Shown one piece after another: positions 16,669-26,086 of a stretch of DNA of 64,000 bases. The position numbers were made by a program, and so were the translations under genes. The notes under the pieces are model-generated. The model was not told the DNA's origin. It did no database searches and worked only from the letters and a program-made list of their open reading frames with translations. Every line of letters starts with the position of its first letter. The first letter of the stretch is position 1. The DNA comes from an uncultured Planctomycetaceae bacterium (lineage in GTDB: Bacteria; Planctomycetota; Planctomycetia; Pirellulales; Pirellulaceae): assembly GCA_937862885.1 (NCBI GenBank), contig CALMEE010000127.1:1-64000 (forward strand), written 5' to 3'.

Positions 16669-19239
16669 CTAGTTCCTCGTCAAAACTTCGTCGAGATTGA
16701 GTAAACTATTCGCAACTACCGTCCAAGCCGCCACATCAACACTCTCTAAATCCGATAAACCGCGTGCCGGTTCGAAAACGGAAATCAACTGTTTAGCGGC
16801 CTCTAACCGCCCCGAAAAATTGGCGACTTGTTTGGCCAATAATTCGCCGACGATCTGACGCTCCCTTTCATCGGGTATCCGCCCCACAATCGTTCGAAAC
16901 GTGAACTCGATTGCCGTGCCGAAATCTCCACCTTGGTTGTTAGATGTAATCTGCATTGCCGTGGCCACAGCTAACTCGATAAAGACTGGGTCGTTTAAAG
17001 TAACAAATGCCCCGATCGGCGTATTCGTGCGTGTGCGATTTACATTGCACACACGTCGATCTGGAGCATCCAAAGCATCGAACGCTGGGTAAGGAAAGGT
17101 TCTGCGCCATAACGTATAAATTCCGCGGCGATAACGGTCTTCGCCAGTACTTGGATCCCAGTCCAACGAACCTCCGAACGCCGCCGCCAAACCGAGCTTG
17201 GGTTGAGGTGGACGCACTGGCGGCCCATACATTTTCTCGGACAACAGACCACTGACCGCCAACGCGTAGTCACGCAATTGCTCAGCTGACAAACGATAAC
17301 GGCTCCCGCGGCTAAGCAAACGATTGTTTGGATCGATTTCCAATTTTGCGTCACTGAGCACAGAGGCCTGCCGATATGTTGCCGAATTGACGATCAAACG
17401 GCACACATCTTTGCGCGACCAACCACCTTCGATCAAACTCACGGCCAACCAATCCAGCAACTCCGGATGCTCAGGAGGAATGCCTTGCGAACCAAAGTCT
17501 TCCGCCGTGGGAACTAAGCCTTGCCCAAAAAAATTCGTCCAAATACGATTGGCTTCTACACGAGCCGTCAACGAGTTTTCATTGGAAACCAAAAATCTTG
17601 CGAGTTCCAAACGATTCGTAGTAGAACCAATTGACTCTTGAGTCGCGTTTGTCGCGGGCTTCTTTCCACTGTCTGTGATTTCGTGTGCTGCAACTTCCCT
17701 GGGCAGTTCGCCAACCAGTGAGAGGTCCGCAAACTCGCCAAAAAACGCCGGGAATTTGGCTTCAACTTCTTCACCCGGCGATCGAAAAGAGCCGCGAATC
17801 GCAACGTGTGTTTTGCGCCGCCGATCACCATCGAACTCTTGCATGACCGGTGTGCGGTGGACTTGAATCTCGGCGATAGACCGTTTGATTTGCTCAATTT
17901 CGGCCACTTGATGATCGATGTCAGGCACGTCTGTCCGACCATCCGCTTCAAGCAATGTACTAATCCGCTGATTGAGGGTCCGCAATGCGGCTCGCTGATG
18001 CACGTCAATGTAATTGATGGTCGGTGAGTTGTCAGGTTGGTCGTTGTCCGTCGTCTGGTTGAAGATCGCGAACAACTCGTAGTAATTGTGATGTGTAATC
18101 GGGTCATACTTATGCGTATGGCATTGAGCGCAACCCACGGTCAGTCCCAACCAGACTTGTGCGGTCGTATTGACTCGATCAACGACCGCAGCATGGCGAA
18201 ATTCCTCATCATCTGTGCCGCCTTCGGTGTTCGTCATCGTATTGCGATGAAATCCAGTCGCCACAAGTTGCTCGTGCGTAGGATTTTCCAACAAGTCGCC
18301 CGCAAGCTGTTCGATCGTGAATTGATCGAAGGGCATATCATCATTGATTGCTCGAATAACCCAATCGCGATACGGCCAGATCGTGCGCAACTCGTCCTGG
18401 GCGTAACCTTGCGAGTCGGCATAGCGGGCCAAGTCTAGCCAGTGACGCGCCCAATGTTCACCGAATCGTGGCGAGTTCAAAAGTCGCTCGACCACCTTTT
18501 CATAAGCATCATCGGACTCATCATTGACATACTCGTCGATTTCCTGGAGCGTGGCTGGTAAACCGATCAAGTCAAGCGACAAGCGTCGCAAAAGAATTTC
18601 GCGGCTCGCTTCAGGCGCCGGTGTCAACCCGACCTGCTCTAATCGTTGCCATACAAACGCGTCGATTGGATTTCGCTGCCATCCGCTATCTGCAACCCTG
18701 GGAACTTCCGGGCTGCGCAGCGGCCGAAATGACCAATGTGCGGTGTACTCAGCCCCTTCGACAATCCAGCGCCGTATCGTTTCAATTTCTTCGGCCGTGA
18801 GTTGATCGACGTGAGACGCAGCAGGTGGCATGCGCTCCGATCTATTGGTGGCGACAAGCCGACGATAGACCTCGCTGTTTTCAGGATCGCCGGGAACGAT
18901 TCCGATTTCGCCACTGTCCAGTTCACTTAAGGCCGTTGCTCGTTCGTGTAACGCCAGCCCCCCTTCACGAGTCTCTTCATCGGGGCCGTGACAAGGGAAA
19001 CACCCCTTCAGCAAAATGGGTTTAACCTCAGCTGAGAAATCAATGCGAGTGGCGTTTGGCTTTTGCTGCCCCTGAGCGGTGTTACTCGTCGGATCCGTCG
19101 AGTCTTGCCCTTGCGCCCGCCCCAAAAAAATTAGGACCCATACGCAAACCTGCAGAACAACCGAGTTCAAGCCAAATCCCCGGTGAGGACTGACGAATAA
19201 ATGTCGACGCTGCGGCACAAATTGCAATCGTAGGTTCAT
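16669..19239 (-). CDS. Planctomycete cytochrome protein with DUF1549 and DUF1553 domains
   Basis: An 856-residue exported protein. After a late hydrophobic signal (about residues 24-42) comes a planctomycete cytochrome-c-like domain with the heme motif CFPCH at about residue 80, and MPPAASHVDQL as the probable distal methionine segment. DUF1549 begins near NPIDAFVWQRLE and holds a second heme-type motif CAQCH. DUF1553 fills the C-terminal part (ELARFLVSNENSLTARV, RIWTNFFGQGLV). Length and order are standard. It is the first gene of the two-gene unit with DUF1501. The protein probably works in the periplasm as an electron-carrying oxidoreductase, but the substrate is unknown. Confidence 0.9.
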   Translation of the reverse strand: MNLRLQFVPQRRHLFVSPHRGFGLNSVVLQVCVWVLIFLGRAQGQDSTDPTSNTAQGQQKPNATRIDFSAEVKPILLKGCFPCHGPDEETREGGLALHERATALSELDSGEIGIVPGDPENSEVYRRLVATNRSERMPPAASHVDQLTAEEIETIRRWIVEGAEYTAHWSFRPLRSPEVPRVADSGWQRNPIDAFVWQRLEQVGLTPAPEASREILLRRLSLDLIGLPATLQEIDEYVNDESDDAYEKVVERLLNSPRFGEHWARHWLDLARYADSQGYAQDELRTIWPYRDWVIRAINDDMPFDQFTIEQLAGDLLENPTHEQLVATGFHRNTMTNTEGGTDDEEFRHAAVVDRVNTTAQVWLGLTVGCAQCHTHKYDPITHHNYYELFAIFNQTTDNDQPDNSPTINYIDVHQRAALRTLNQRISTLLEADGRTDVPDIDHQVAEIEQIKRSIAEIQVHRTPVMQEFDGDRRRKTHVAIRGSFRSPGEEVEAKFPAFFGEFADLSLVGELPREVAAHEITDSGKKPATNATQESIGSTTNRLELARFLVSNENSLTARVEANRIWTNFFGQGLVPTAEDFGSQGIPPEHPELLDWLAVSLIEGGWSRKDVCRLIVNSATYRQASVLSDAKLEIDPNNRLLSRGSRYRLSAEQLRDYALAVSGLLSEKMYGPPVRPPQPKLGLAAAFGGSLDWDPSTGEDRYRRGIYTLWRRTFPYPAFDALDAPDRRVCNVNRTRTNTPIGAFVTLNDPVFIELAVATAMQITSNNQGGDFGTAIEFTFRTIVGRIPDERERQIVGELLAKQVANFSGRLEAAKQLISVFEPARGLSDLESVDVAAWTVVANSLLNLDEVLTRN

Positions 19240-19493
19240 CTGCGGCTTACTCGAAAAAGTCTGTAGTTGCGAGCGAATAGCCTCGCGGAGTTCATACTAC
19301 TTAACTTATTGTAGTGAGTCGAATGGGAAATCGGCTGCGTTTGCTTTGGATTGCCGTAAAATCAAGCCAGCAAGGTACTCAGACTCCACCAAAAGACACT
19401 CTTTCAAGCTATCTATCGCTAAGCCGCCGTCAAGATTCTCGCGAGAACACGAGACCAAATGCGGAGAACCGAACCGTCTCAAACGAAATGGAA

Positions 19494-20021
19494 TTAAGTA
19501 GATGCCAATAGCCCCTTTAATGCATCAAAAGCAGCTTCGTAATTCGGTTCTTTAGCGACTTCGTCTACGATTTCTGCGTAAACAACTTGACCATTCTGGT
19601 CGAGCACATAAACAGCGCGAGCTAACAATTTCAATTCGTCGATCAACAGGCCCCAACTCGTTCCGAAGTTGCGGTCCTGATAGTCGCTTGCAGTTCGGAA
19701 ATATTGAATTTCGTTCTCATTGCAAAAACGACCTTGGGCAAATGGCAAATCGAGGCTCACTGTTACGGCGTTTATCGAATTAGACAAATCTTTAAGGGCT
19801 GAATTGAAAGTCCGAGTTTGGATCGAGCAGACGCCAGTATCAAGAGACGGCACAACGCTGATCAAGGATGGCTTACCTTTCAGGTCATTGAGTGTTAACG
19901 TGTGCAGGCCGTTGTCGAAGTAATGCAACTGAAAGTCTGGAGCTTGCTGGCCGACCTTGAGTTCATTGCCAACCAAAGTCATCGGATTGCCTTTAAAAGT
20001 AATTGCTTCTGAGCGAGCCAT
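19494..20021 (-). CDS. tpx: Thiol peroxidase (atypical 2-Cys peroxiredoxin)
   Basis: It reduces hydrogen peroxide and organic peroxides using an intramolecular disulfide, recycled by thioredoxin. The peroxidatic cysteine is C65 in SLDTGVCSIQT and the resolving cysteine is C100 in GRFCNE, at the distance seen in the Tpx family. Total length of 175 residues is slightly above the usual 165-168. A good AAGGA site precedes the ATG. It sits directly downstream of tRNA-Thr on the same strand but probably has its own promoter. I see no OxyR-like operator. Confidence 0.93.
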   Translation of the reverse strand: MARSEAITFKGNPMTLVGNELKVGQQAPDFQLHYFDNGLHTLTLNDLKGKPSLISVVPSLDTGVCSIQTRTFNSALKDLSNSINAVTVSLDLPFAQGRFCNENEIQYFRTASDYQDRNFGTSWGLLIDELKLLARAVYVLDQNGQVVYAEIVDEVAKEPNYEAAFDALKGLLAST

Positions 20022-20081
20022 GTTTCAGTTCCTTTAGTGATGGTGTGACAAAAATTTCGTTTTGAACGTGACACAAAAAAA

Positions 20082-20154
20082 GCCAGCGGCGGGAGTCGAA
20101 CCCGCAACCCCCGCATTACGAATGCGGTGCTCTGCCAATTGAAGCTACGCTGGC
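20082..20154 (-). tRNA. tRNA-Thr (anticodon CGT)
   Basis: The minus strand folds as a complete cloverleaf: acceptor GCCAGCG with CGCTGGC, a D arm with GGC, anticodon stem CCGCA/TGCGG around loop TTCGTAA, and a T arm with GGTTCGACTCC. The anticodon CGT reads ACG. CCA is not encoded. A run of seven T residues follows directly on the minus strand and may terminate the transcript. Confidence 0.95.
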
Positions 20155-21073
20155 AAACGCCGAATTACAGGAATTAAGCTCGTGCTCAAATCCGCTTGAT
20201 CGCCTCCATGTTGTCGAAATCGAATCTCGGCAATTCGATACGAACGTTTTGCCCCACGTTGATCGATGGCCGGCCGTCGCAAACTGACATCGCAGGTACC
20301 TCGCGGGTGCTTATTGACATCTCTGCTCACAGCCGGGTTCGCTCGTAATCGCAGCTCAATTCCTTGGGAAAAGTCTAACACTTCCTGATGAAGTCGTCCA
20401 GATACGGTCGACTAGTTTAGAGCATCCCTAGCGGATTTCGCTGTACTGTTTCACGTAGCGAACAAAATGCAAAACGAATTCGCATGAAGTTGAAAACGTC
20501 TTTGGAACACTACAGTAGACTGGAAATACCGAAAGTCTCGGAGTTTGTTTTCACGACACACAACCATCGGCCGTTCAAGATTCAGGTCCGCGCTGGTATC
20601 AATGAAGGTTTCAAAGGCTCATGCACCTTGGCTCGAACATTCTTGAATATACTTGCCGAGTATTTGTTCAGGCGAAATTGAAGAGCACAAATGACAGCCA
20701 ATCAAACTTGTTCGGGAACTCTAATGGCCCCATCCAATTTCCTTATAGCAGCAGGATTGATTTGAAATGGTAGCGCGTCATTTGGACCGCCGAACATCGC
20801 TGGCAAAGCACAGGGATTATAGCAGCTCATTATTGGCCGAGCAGGGCATCTAGGGGATATCTTGATTGCCGCACGCGCGGGTACCTTGGAAGCAACGAAC
20901 TGCCGCCACTTTGCCTTTTATGAAGAACGGGTGCGGACAGGCAATAGCAGCTCTGCGGCAGACCTGCAACCAACGTTCTGTGGGCGATAATCACCAGCTT
21001 CAAAACCTATTTGGTTACATGTCAGCCAAAATCTCACTCGGAAACGTTGGCTCTGGGCAGACACACCAACGCT
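20155..21073. other. Long gene-poor region
   Basis: Over 900 bases with only short open frames (65-85 codons) that show no recognisable motif, signal peptide or ribosome site. It includes the promoter side of tRNA-Thr and the 3' flank of the repetitive envelope protein. I see no clear RNA gene or repeat. Confidence 0.5.
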
Positions 21074-22612
21074 TTAACCGCGCCCTTCGTCGATATCGCG
21101 CTCGGGTTGCTCCGGGCCCTTAAGATTGACTTCGTTTGAACTACCATTCTCATTCTCAGAATCGCTGGCCCGTTGGCGCCTCTGAATTTCTCCATTTACC
21201 TCTTGGCCTTGTTGTTTGTCCAACTCCGGTTGGCGATCTGCTTCAGAGGTTGTTCTTTCTGCCTGTTGCTCCGTGATTACCGGCTTGGTCACCTCGACCC
21301 ATTCGGTGCTGGGAGTCACGGGAACGATGCGGCTTTCGGCGATAATGTTCGATCGATATTCCGGGACGATCGTTGACGAGATCTGAGGTTGAGAATAGTA
21401 GGTCGTGCCAGGCGAGTAGGTGACTACTGGTCGGGCGACAACGGTCGGAGAGAGCGTTGGCACACTAGAATAAATCGGAGTGCCAAACGCGTCTACTGGA
21501 ACATTCACCCACGTGGTCCGCGGAACCAATTGAGTGACCTCAGCCATCACCGGTTTCAACACGGTTTGGGGAACTCGCAACGTTTGCACGGTTTCTTCCC
21601 ATCGGCAAGTTTGCACGCTGTAGGGTTCCGTTCTGATTTCTTCGACCATGGTTTGGCGCGTGATTGGCACTTTACGAACGACCACTTCGGTTTCGTATCG
21701 CAGGGTTTGAATCGGTGTCTTTTGTACAAAATGTTTGGTCACCGGACGCTGAACCGTCACGGGGACTTGCCGCACTTGGGTTTCTTCCACATATTTTTGC
21801 ACGGTCACCGGAGTCTGACGAACTTGCACTTCGTCAACATAACGAGTTTGCTGGACCGGACGCTGGACGACCGTTGTCTCTTGAACGTAGTTCGTCTGTT
21901 GGACCTCTTGCTGCACGAGCGAAGGGGTATATCCGGTTTGCCATTGATAGGAACCCAAATTCTCCTGCGGCACCCAATAAAGTCCTCCAGTGCGATAGGA
22001 AAGCGCACCGCTGGCGTCTGGGTAATAGCCACGCTGCAACCATTGCAAGCGGTTTCGGACTGGCCCAGGCGAATATACTAATTGCGTCGAGGGCGTAAGC
22101 GTTGGCGATAAAACTGTCTGTGTCGTTGTCACAGGACGCAGCGTGGTGACGTTTTCCGATTGCATAATCGTTTCAGTAATTGGCTTGCGAACAACAATTT
22201 GTTCTTCACGCATGGAGGTCTCTGTAACCGGTTTCAGAACCGTTTGACGCTCCTCCCGCATTTCAGTTACGGTTTCCCATTCGGTGCGCTGGATTGTCTG
22301 TTCTTGGTAGGACGTTTCGTAGACAGGCTTATAAACGACTTGTCGTTCTTCGCGCTCGCTGGTCTCGACAACGGGCTTGAGAACTTTGTAGGTTCGTTCT
22401 CGTTGTTCTGTTGTCCAAATTGGCTTATAAGTTTTGACCAATTGTTCTTGATACTGAGTTTCCGCGACCCACTTTTGAGTGACCACTTTTTGTTGTTCGT
22501 AAATGGTCTGCGGAACCATGCGGTAGCAAGAGTATTGAGCATTCGCCAACTGCTGCTGGGACGCAAAGATCAAAAACAATCCGACTCCACAAAATTTCGC
22601 CTTATTTAGCAT
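21074..22612 (-). CDS. Repetitive secreted envelope protein, Thr/Val/Gln/Tyr-rich (YTV-like)
   Basis: About 512 residues. A signal peptide (hydrophobic residues about 9-22, ending QLANA) is followed by many degenerate repeats of about 14-16 residues built on VxKPVxET/REER in the first third and on VQRPVQQTRYVDE, VRQTPVTVQKYVEE in the middle. The last 80 residues are charged and glutamate/glutamine-rich. Composition and pattern resemble the YTV proteins described from planctomycete cell-wall preparations, suggesting an insoluble surface layer or cell-wall component. I place the start at the ATG at 22612, seven bases after AAAGG. An in-frame TTG two codons earlier is possible. It stands alone, with no co-oriented close neighbour. 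Confidence 0.65.
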   Translation of the reverse strand: MLNKAKFCGVGLFLIFASQQQLANAQYSCYRMVPQTIYEQQKVVTQKWVAETQYQEQLVKTYKPIWTTEQRERTYKVLKPVVETSEREERQVVYKPVYETSYQEQTIQRTEWETVTEMREERQTVLKPVTETSMREEQIVVRKPITETIMQSENVTTLRPVTTTQTVLSPTLTPSTQLVYSPGPVRNRLQWLQRGYYPDASGALSYRTGGLYWVPQENLGSYQWQTGYTPSLVQQEVQQTNYVQETTVVQRPVQQTRYVDEVQVRQTPVTVQKYVEETQVRQVPVTVQRPVTKHFVQKTPIQTLRYETEVVVRKVPITRQTMVEEIRTEPYSVQTCRWEETVQTLRVPQTVLKPVMAEVTQLVPRTTWVNVPVDAFGTPIYSSVPTLSPTVVARPVVTYSPGTTYYSQPQISSTIVPEYRSNIIAESRIVPVTPSTEWVEVTKPVITEQQAERTTSEADRQPELDKQQGQEVNGEIQRRQRASDSENENGSSNEVNLKGPEQPERDIDEGRG

Positions 22613-22987
22613 CGCCAAACCTTTAAATCCTTGGTATCAATGAATTGGGGAAGGAATTTTACGGGTCGCCAGAAGGAAAGGCAAACGCAGACAATTCCGA
22701 CCGGCAATCGACACGGTACTCGTACAAAGTTGCTCTTCTTCAATTGTGTCAAATGGCGGTTTGCACTGCAAATGAAATGTTGTTCAACCGATCGAATCGC
22801 TGACGCAAATATTTGATTGGATTACACTTAGGAACATTAAGATTATTTTGTTACGCGTAGCGGTCGTAACAATCACACGCTCCAGCAAGTAGCCGCAAGT
22901 TTAGTTTTCTTCGGGATTTACGACAGAACTTTCGCTAATTCATACATTTTAACTCGAAAGCCTTCGCGGGAGTTCGCACTTTTCCAG
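22613..22987. other. Intergenic region between divergent genes
   Basis: It holds the promoters of the repetitive envelope protein and of the lipoate-ligase-like gene. It is AT-rich in the middle. No hairpin terminator, RNA gene or plausible open frame was seen. Confidence 0.45.
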
Positions 22988-23791
22988 ATGAAACTGATTG
23001 ACCTCACGTTACCCACCCAATCCGAGAATCTTGCATTAGATGAATGGCTACTTCAGCAAATCGAATTGGCCAATTTAGCCGGTCCACAGGCTGTTTCTTT
23101 GGGCACAGCGAATGCGGAACCAAAACCAACGGCTGGTTTTGAAATCTTACGACTGTGGGAACCGCGGCAAGATGTTGTTGTGATCGGCCGCAGCTCGAAA
23201 ATTGCTGAGGAAGTAGACGTCGAATTCTGCACGAGAGAAAAGATTCCGATCTTGCGTCGAGTCAGGGGCGGTGCATCGATCGTCTCCGGTCCAGGGTGTC
23301 TCATGTACGCCGTGGTGCTTGACTTAAAACAGCGACCGGAATTGCGGGCGTTGGACAAAGCGCATTGCTACGTGTTAACGAGAATTCGCAATGCCGTGAA
23401 TGCCTGTGGTATCAAGGCAACCATCCAAGGCACGAGCGACTTGACCGTCGGCGATCGAAAGTTTTCTGGGAACTCGCTGCGCCTTACCAAAAACGCACTG
23501 CTGTATCACGGCACACTCTTGAATAACTTTGACCTAAACGTCATTTCGCGGTGCCTAAAAACTCCGCCAAGACAACCTGATTACCGATTAAGCCGATCGC
23601 ATGCCGATTTCCTAGTCAACTTGAATCTTGAGCCTGCATTGCTGAAAGAAAACTTGGTGAACGCATGGCAAGCAACTGGAGCATTCGACCCTACCAAGTC
23701 CAGCGACGAAGTCATCAAATTCCTCCGCAATGAAATCGCATCGTTAGCAAAGGCGAAATACAGCCAGCCAAGTTGGAACCACCAATGTTAA
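22988..23791 (+). CDS. Lipoate-protein ligase / octanoyltransferase family protein (BPL_LplA_LipB fold)
   Basis: A 267-residue protein of the biotinyl/lipoyl ligase fold, attaching lipoyl or octanoyl groups to lysines of 2-oxoacid dehydrogenases and GcvH. Visible signatures are RRVRGGASIVSGPGCL (lipoate loop), GTSDLTVGDRKFSGNSLR with the catalytic-type lysine, and LYHGTLLNNFD. It lacks the extra C-terminal accessory domain of E. coli LplA, so it could be a LipM-type octanoyltransferase or an LplA without that domain. No partner gene is adjacent. It converges with the deoxynucleoside kinase gene, 16 bases away. Confidence 0.8.
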   Translation: MKLIDLTLPTQSENLALDEWLLQQIELANLAGPQAVSLGTANAEPKPTAGFEILRLWEPRQDVVVIGRSSKIAEEVDVEFCTREKIPILRRVRGGASIVSGPGCLMYAVVLDLKQRPELRALDKAHCYVLTRIRNAVNACGIKATIQGTSDLTVGDRKFSGNSLRLTKNALLYHGTLLNNFDLNVISRCLKTPPRQPDYRLSRSHADFLVNLNLEPALLKENLVNAWQATGAFDPTKSSDEVIKFLRNEIASLAKAKYSQPSWNHQC

Positions 23792-23807
23792 ACTTCGCGG
23801 CAAACCG

Positions 23808-24659
23808 TCATCGCGGACGTTTGCGCTTGATTCGACGTTTTGTTTTGCTCCTGGTAGACTTCGAGCCTTTTGGGCCAGCCCCATTTAGGGATCGGTCCAG
23901 AGACAATCCGGGATTCGCCAAGATCGGAACTCGCGATTCCTTGGTGAGCGCGAAGGAAAGATTCTCGTACCAACTGTCTTCCGAAAGCACCATCGATTTG
24001 ATGTTCTTCCAGATTTCGACTGGTGGACCGAATCCGCTCCAATCAACCGTCAGTACACGCACTCCGCGGCGACGCATTTCACCCAACAATTTCTGGTAGT
24101 TGTCGTAGAGCTGCTGCAAATAATCGAGGGGCACACCATCTTCTTCGCTGCGCCCTCGTTCGGCCATGCGGTCGTAGCATTCTTGGGGAGATACGTCCAG
24201 GAAGACAAAAATATCTGGGGGCATCACATCGCGACTCATATTTTTGTACAAGTCCACATATAAATGATACTCCTCTTTTGTCATGAATCCGCGTTCCATC
24301 GCTGTTGTGGCAAAAACCGTATCGCCGTAGATCGGTCGATCCTGTATGACGACCTTTCCCTGCCGCCCCCAAGCTTGCTCCACGGCCAATCGATGTTGCT
24401 CGAACCGTTGGCATAACATGAACATTTGCATAGCAAAACCGCCGCCCCGATTCTGGCCGGTGGTCAAGTCGTCGTAGTAGCGCTCCAAGAAATGATTGAA
24501 CATTGGATGGTGGGTCGGTTCTTCGAGCACATGCGCAGGCCAACCGGAAGCGGTAGCGGCCGACGCAATCGCATGACAGGCATTGGTTTTGCCTGCTCCG
24601 ATGTTCGCGTCGATCGTTATGAACAGCCCTTTTTTCTCGTTGATATTTCCGAATGGCAC
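23808..24659 (-). CDS. Deoxynucleoside kinase family protein
   Basis: The kinase transfers phosphate from ATP to deoxynucleosides for salvage. A P-loop is seen in IDANIGAGKT (K24), followed by LEEPTHHPMFNHFLERYYDD, QRFEQHRLAVEQAW, the DR-type motif VIQDRPIYGDTVFA, and FLDVSPQECYDRMAERGRSEE typical of dNK/dCK/dGK enzymes. Length is 283 residues because of an added C-terminal tail of about 25 residues ending in a very basic stretch (KRRIKRKRPR). A GTG start with GGAG seven bases upstream is used. Substrate specificity (dA/dG versus dT/dC) cannot be told. Confidence 0.83.
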   Translation of the reverse strand: MPFGNINEKKGLFITIDANIGAGKTNACHAIASAATASGWPAHVLEEPTHHPMFNHFLERYYDDLTTGQNRGGGFAMQMFMLCQRFEQHRLAVEQAWGRQGKVVIQDRPIYGDTVFATTAMERGFMTKEEYHLYVDLYKNMSRDVMPPDIFVFLDVSPQECYDRMAERGRSEEDGVPLDYLQQLYDNYQKLLGEMRRRGVRVLTVDWSGFGPPVEIWKNIKSMVLSEDSWYENLSFALTKESRVPILANPGLSLDRSLNGAGPKGSKSTRSKTKRRIKRKRPR

Positions 24660-25036
24660 AGATGACTCCTATTTAACTCTACCCAAAAAAGCTACAAGTC
24701 CTCTACGACTCGCGCGATTCTCTATTCGCAGACACGCTTCGACGCCTACGACGCAATTTACGGAAACGCTGTTTGGTAATTGGCTCTTAAGTTATTATGC
24801 ACTAAAAACCATGCGCCGTGTAACTAACTGCCCATTTATGGTTGGGCTTCAGGCAATTTCGCGCGCCGCGTATTCATGCGTAAAATAGCGACCAAAACAC
24901 TTCGTTTCAAGTCGCCCGAATATCTTGCCCAAATTCGCGCGGGTTATCCGTTCTGAATTCGATAATGGGTTCTGCACGATTCAAGACCTAATGAAATCCT
25001 TGGCCTCATGCTCGGAGTCACTGCGATGCGGCATAC
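24660..25036. other. Intergenic region
   Basis: It lies between two minus-strand genes and should contain the promoter of the deoxynucleoside kinase. I find no convincing terminator, RNA gene or open frame. Confidence 0.45.
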
Positions 25037-25606
25037 TCACTCTTTTGATTCAACTCCTTCAAAGCTGATTGAGATGAACACGTCATCACCAATGGCTTGC
25101 AGCATGTAGCCCATCCCAAAGTCTGACCGCTTAATTTGCAGCGTTGTTGTGAAGCCGATGCGTTTGGTACCTTGCGGAAACTCAGCCGTTCTGCCCCCTT
25201 CTAACACGAAAACGATCGGCTTGGTCACGCCTAACATCGTGAAGTCCCCAGTCACCTCCAGGCCATTGTCGACACGTTTGACTGAAGTGCTTTTGAACGT
25301 GATCTCGGGATATTTTTCAACGTCAAAAAAATCAGCTCGGCGCAAGTGATCATCGCGTTGTTGGTTTGCTGTATCAACGCTGGCCACGTCAATCGTCAAC
25401 TCAAAACTTGAACGTTCGACATCTTGGTCAATCGTGAACTTACCCGCAAACTTATTGAACCTACCATGGGTCCAACTGATGTCGAAATGAGAAACCTTGA
25501 AGCTAATCGAGGTATGGGCGGTGTCAAATTTATAGACCTGCGCCGAAGTATGTGAATTGATTAGAAGTCCTAAAAGTATCGAAAGTAGGGCAATTTGAAT
25601 TCTCAT
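25037..25606 (-). CDS. YceI-family periplasmic protein
   Basis: A 189-residue exported protein of the YceI lipocalin-like family, which binds long-chain isoprenoid lipids in a beta-barrel. A signal peptide (about residues 5-22, ending TSAQ) precedes YKFDTAHTSISFKVSHF, a typical YceI opening. Later come HLRRADFFDVEKYPEITFKST and the GDFTMLGVTKPI motif, and the C-terminal beta strands are present. Normal length. Its physiological role in planctomycetes is unknown. Neighbours give no hint. Confidence 0.9.
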   Translation of the reverse strand: MRIQIALLSILLGLLINSHTSAQVYKFDTAHTSISFKVSHFDISWTHGRFNKFAGKFTIDQDVERSSFELTIDVASVDTANQQRDDHLRRADFFDVEKYPEITFKSTSVKRVDNGLEVTGDFTMLGVTKPIVFVLEGGRTAEFPQGTKRIGFTTTLQIKRSDFGMGYMLQAIGDDVFISISFEGVESKE

Positions 25607-26086
25607 GATTAGACCTTATACCAAGTTAAACTAAACCTATCTCTGTTCCTGAAAAACGGACTCTTAACGATCAATTATCTAGTTCGGCGGAAGAATGAGC
25701 AACTATGCTTACCGCATATTGGTCATCGCGGACCCAGTTGAACGAATTCGCAGACAATCAGAACGCCAATTCCACGTGGTTGCGGTTGAATGAGGAATCC
25801 AGTGAGGGGCCAGGGACGTAACGGCACTGGCAAAACGATGGTATTAGAACTTCGTCGGTTCGACTTAAACCTGCGAATGCCTTACTCTGTGGATAGGACT
25901 CCAGGACTCTGTAAACATCTTTTTCTTACCTTCTTGACGCCCATTTAGCGATAGGGTCTCTTATGTAGATGCTTGACATGTGTAACTCGGCGTTCTACGC
26001 AATTATCTTTGATGGTCGCATTGTAGACGACGCGGAACGGAGCGAAACGGGAACGACGACAAGGTCAAACCAAGAGGGTTTTCCAA
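25607..26086. other. Intergenic region between divergent YceI and transketolase genes
   Basis: Promoters for both genes should lie here. No open frame, RNA gene or strong inverted repeat was recognised. Confidence 0.45.

Noticed and set aside
20484..20681. 65-codon plus-strand frame in the long gap after tRNA-Thr
   Set aside because: No ribosome site, signal peptide or recognisable motif, and overlapping short frames are equally long by chance.
21664..22098. 144-codon plus-strand frame inside the repetitive protein gene
   Set aside because: A shadow frame produced by the repeat pattern of the minus-strand gene, with no ribosome site.
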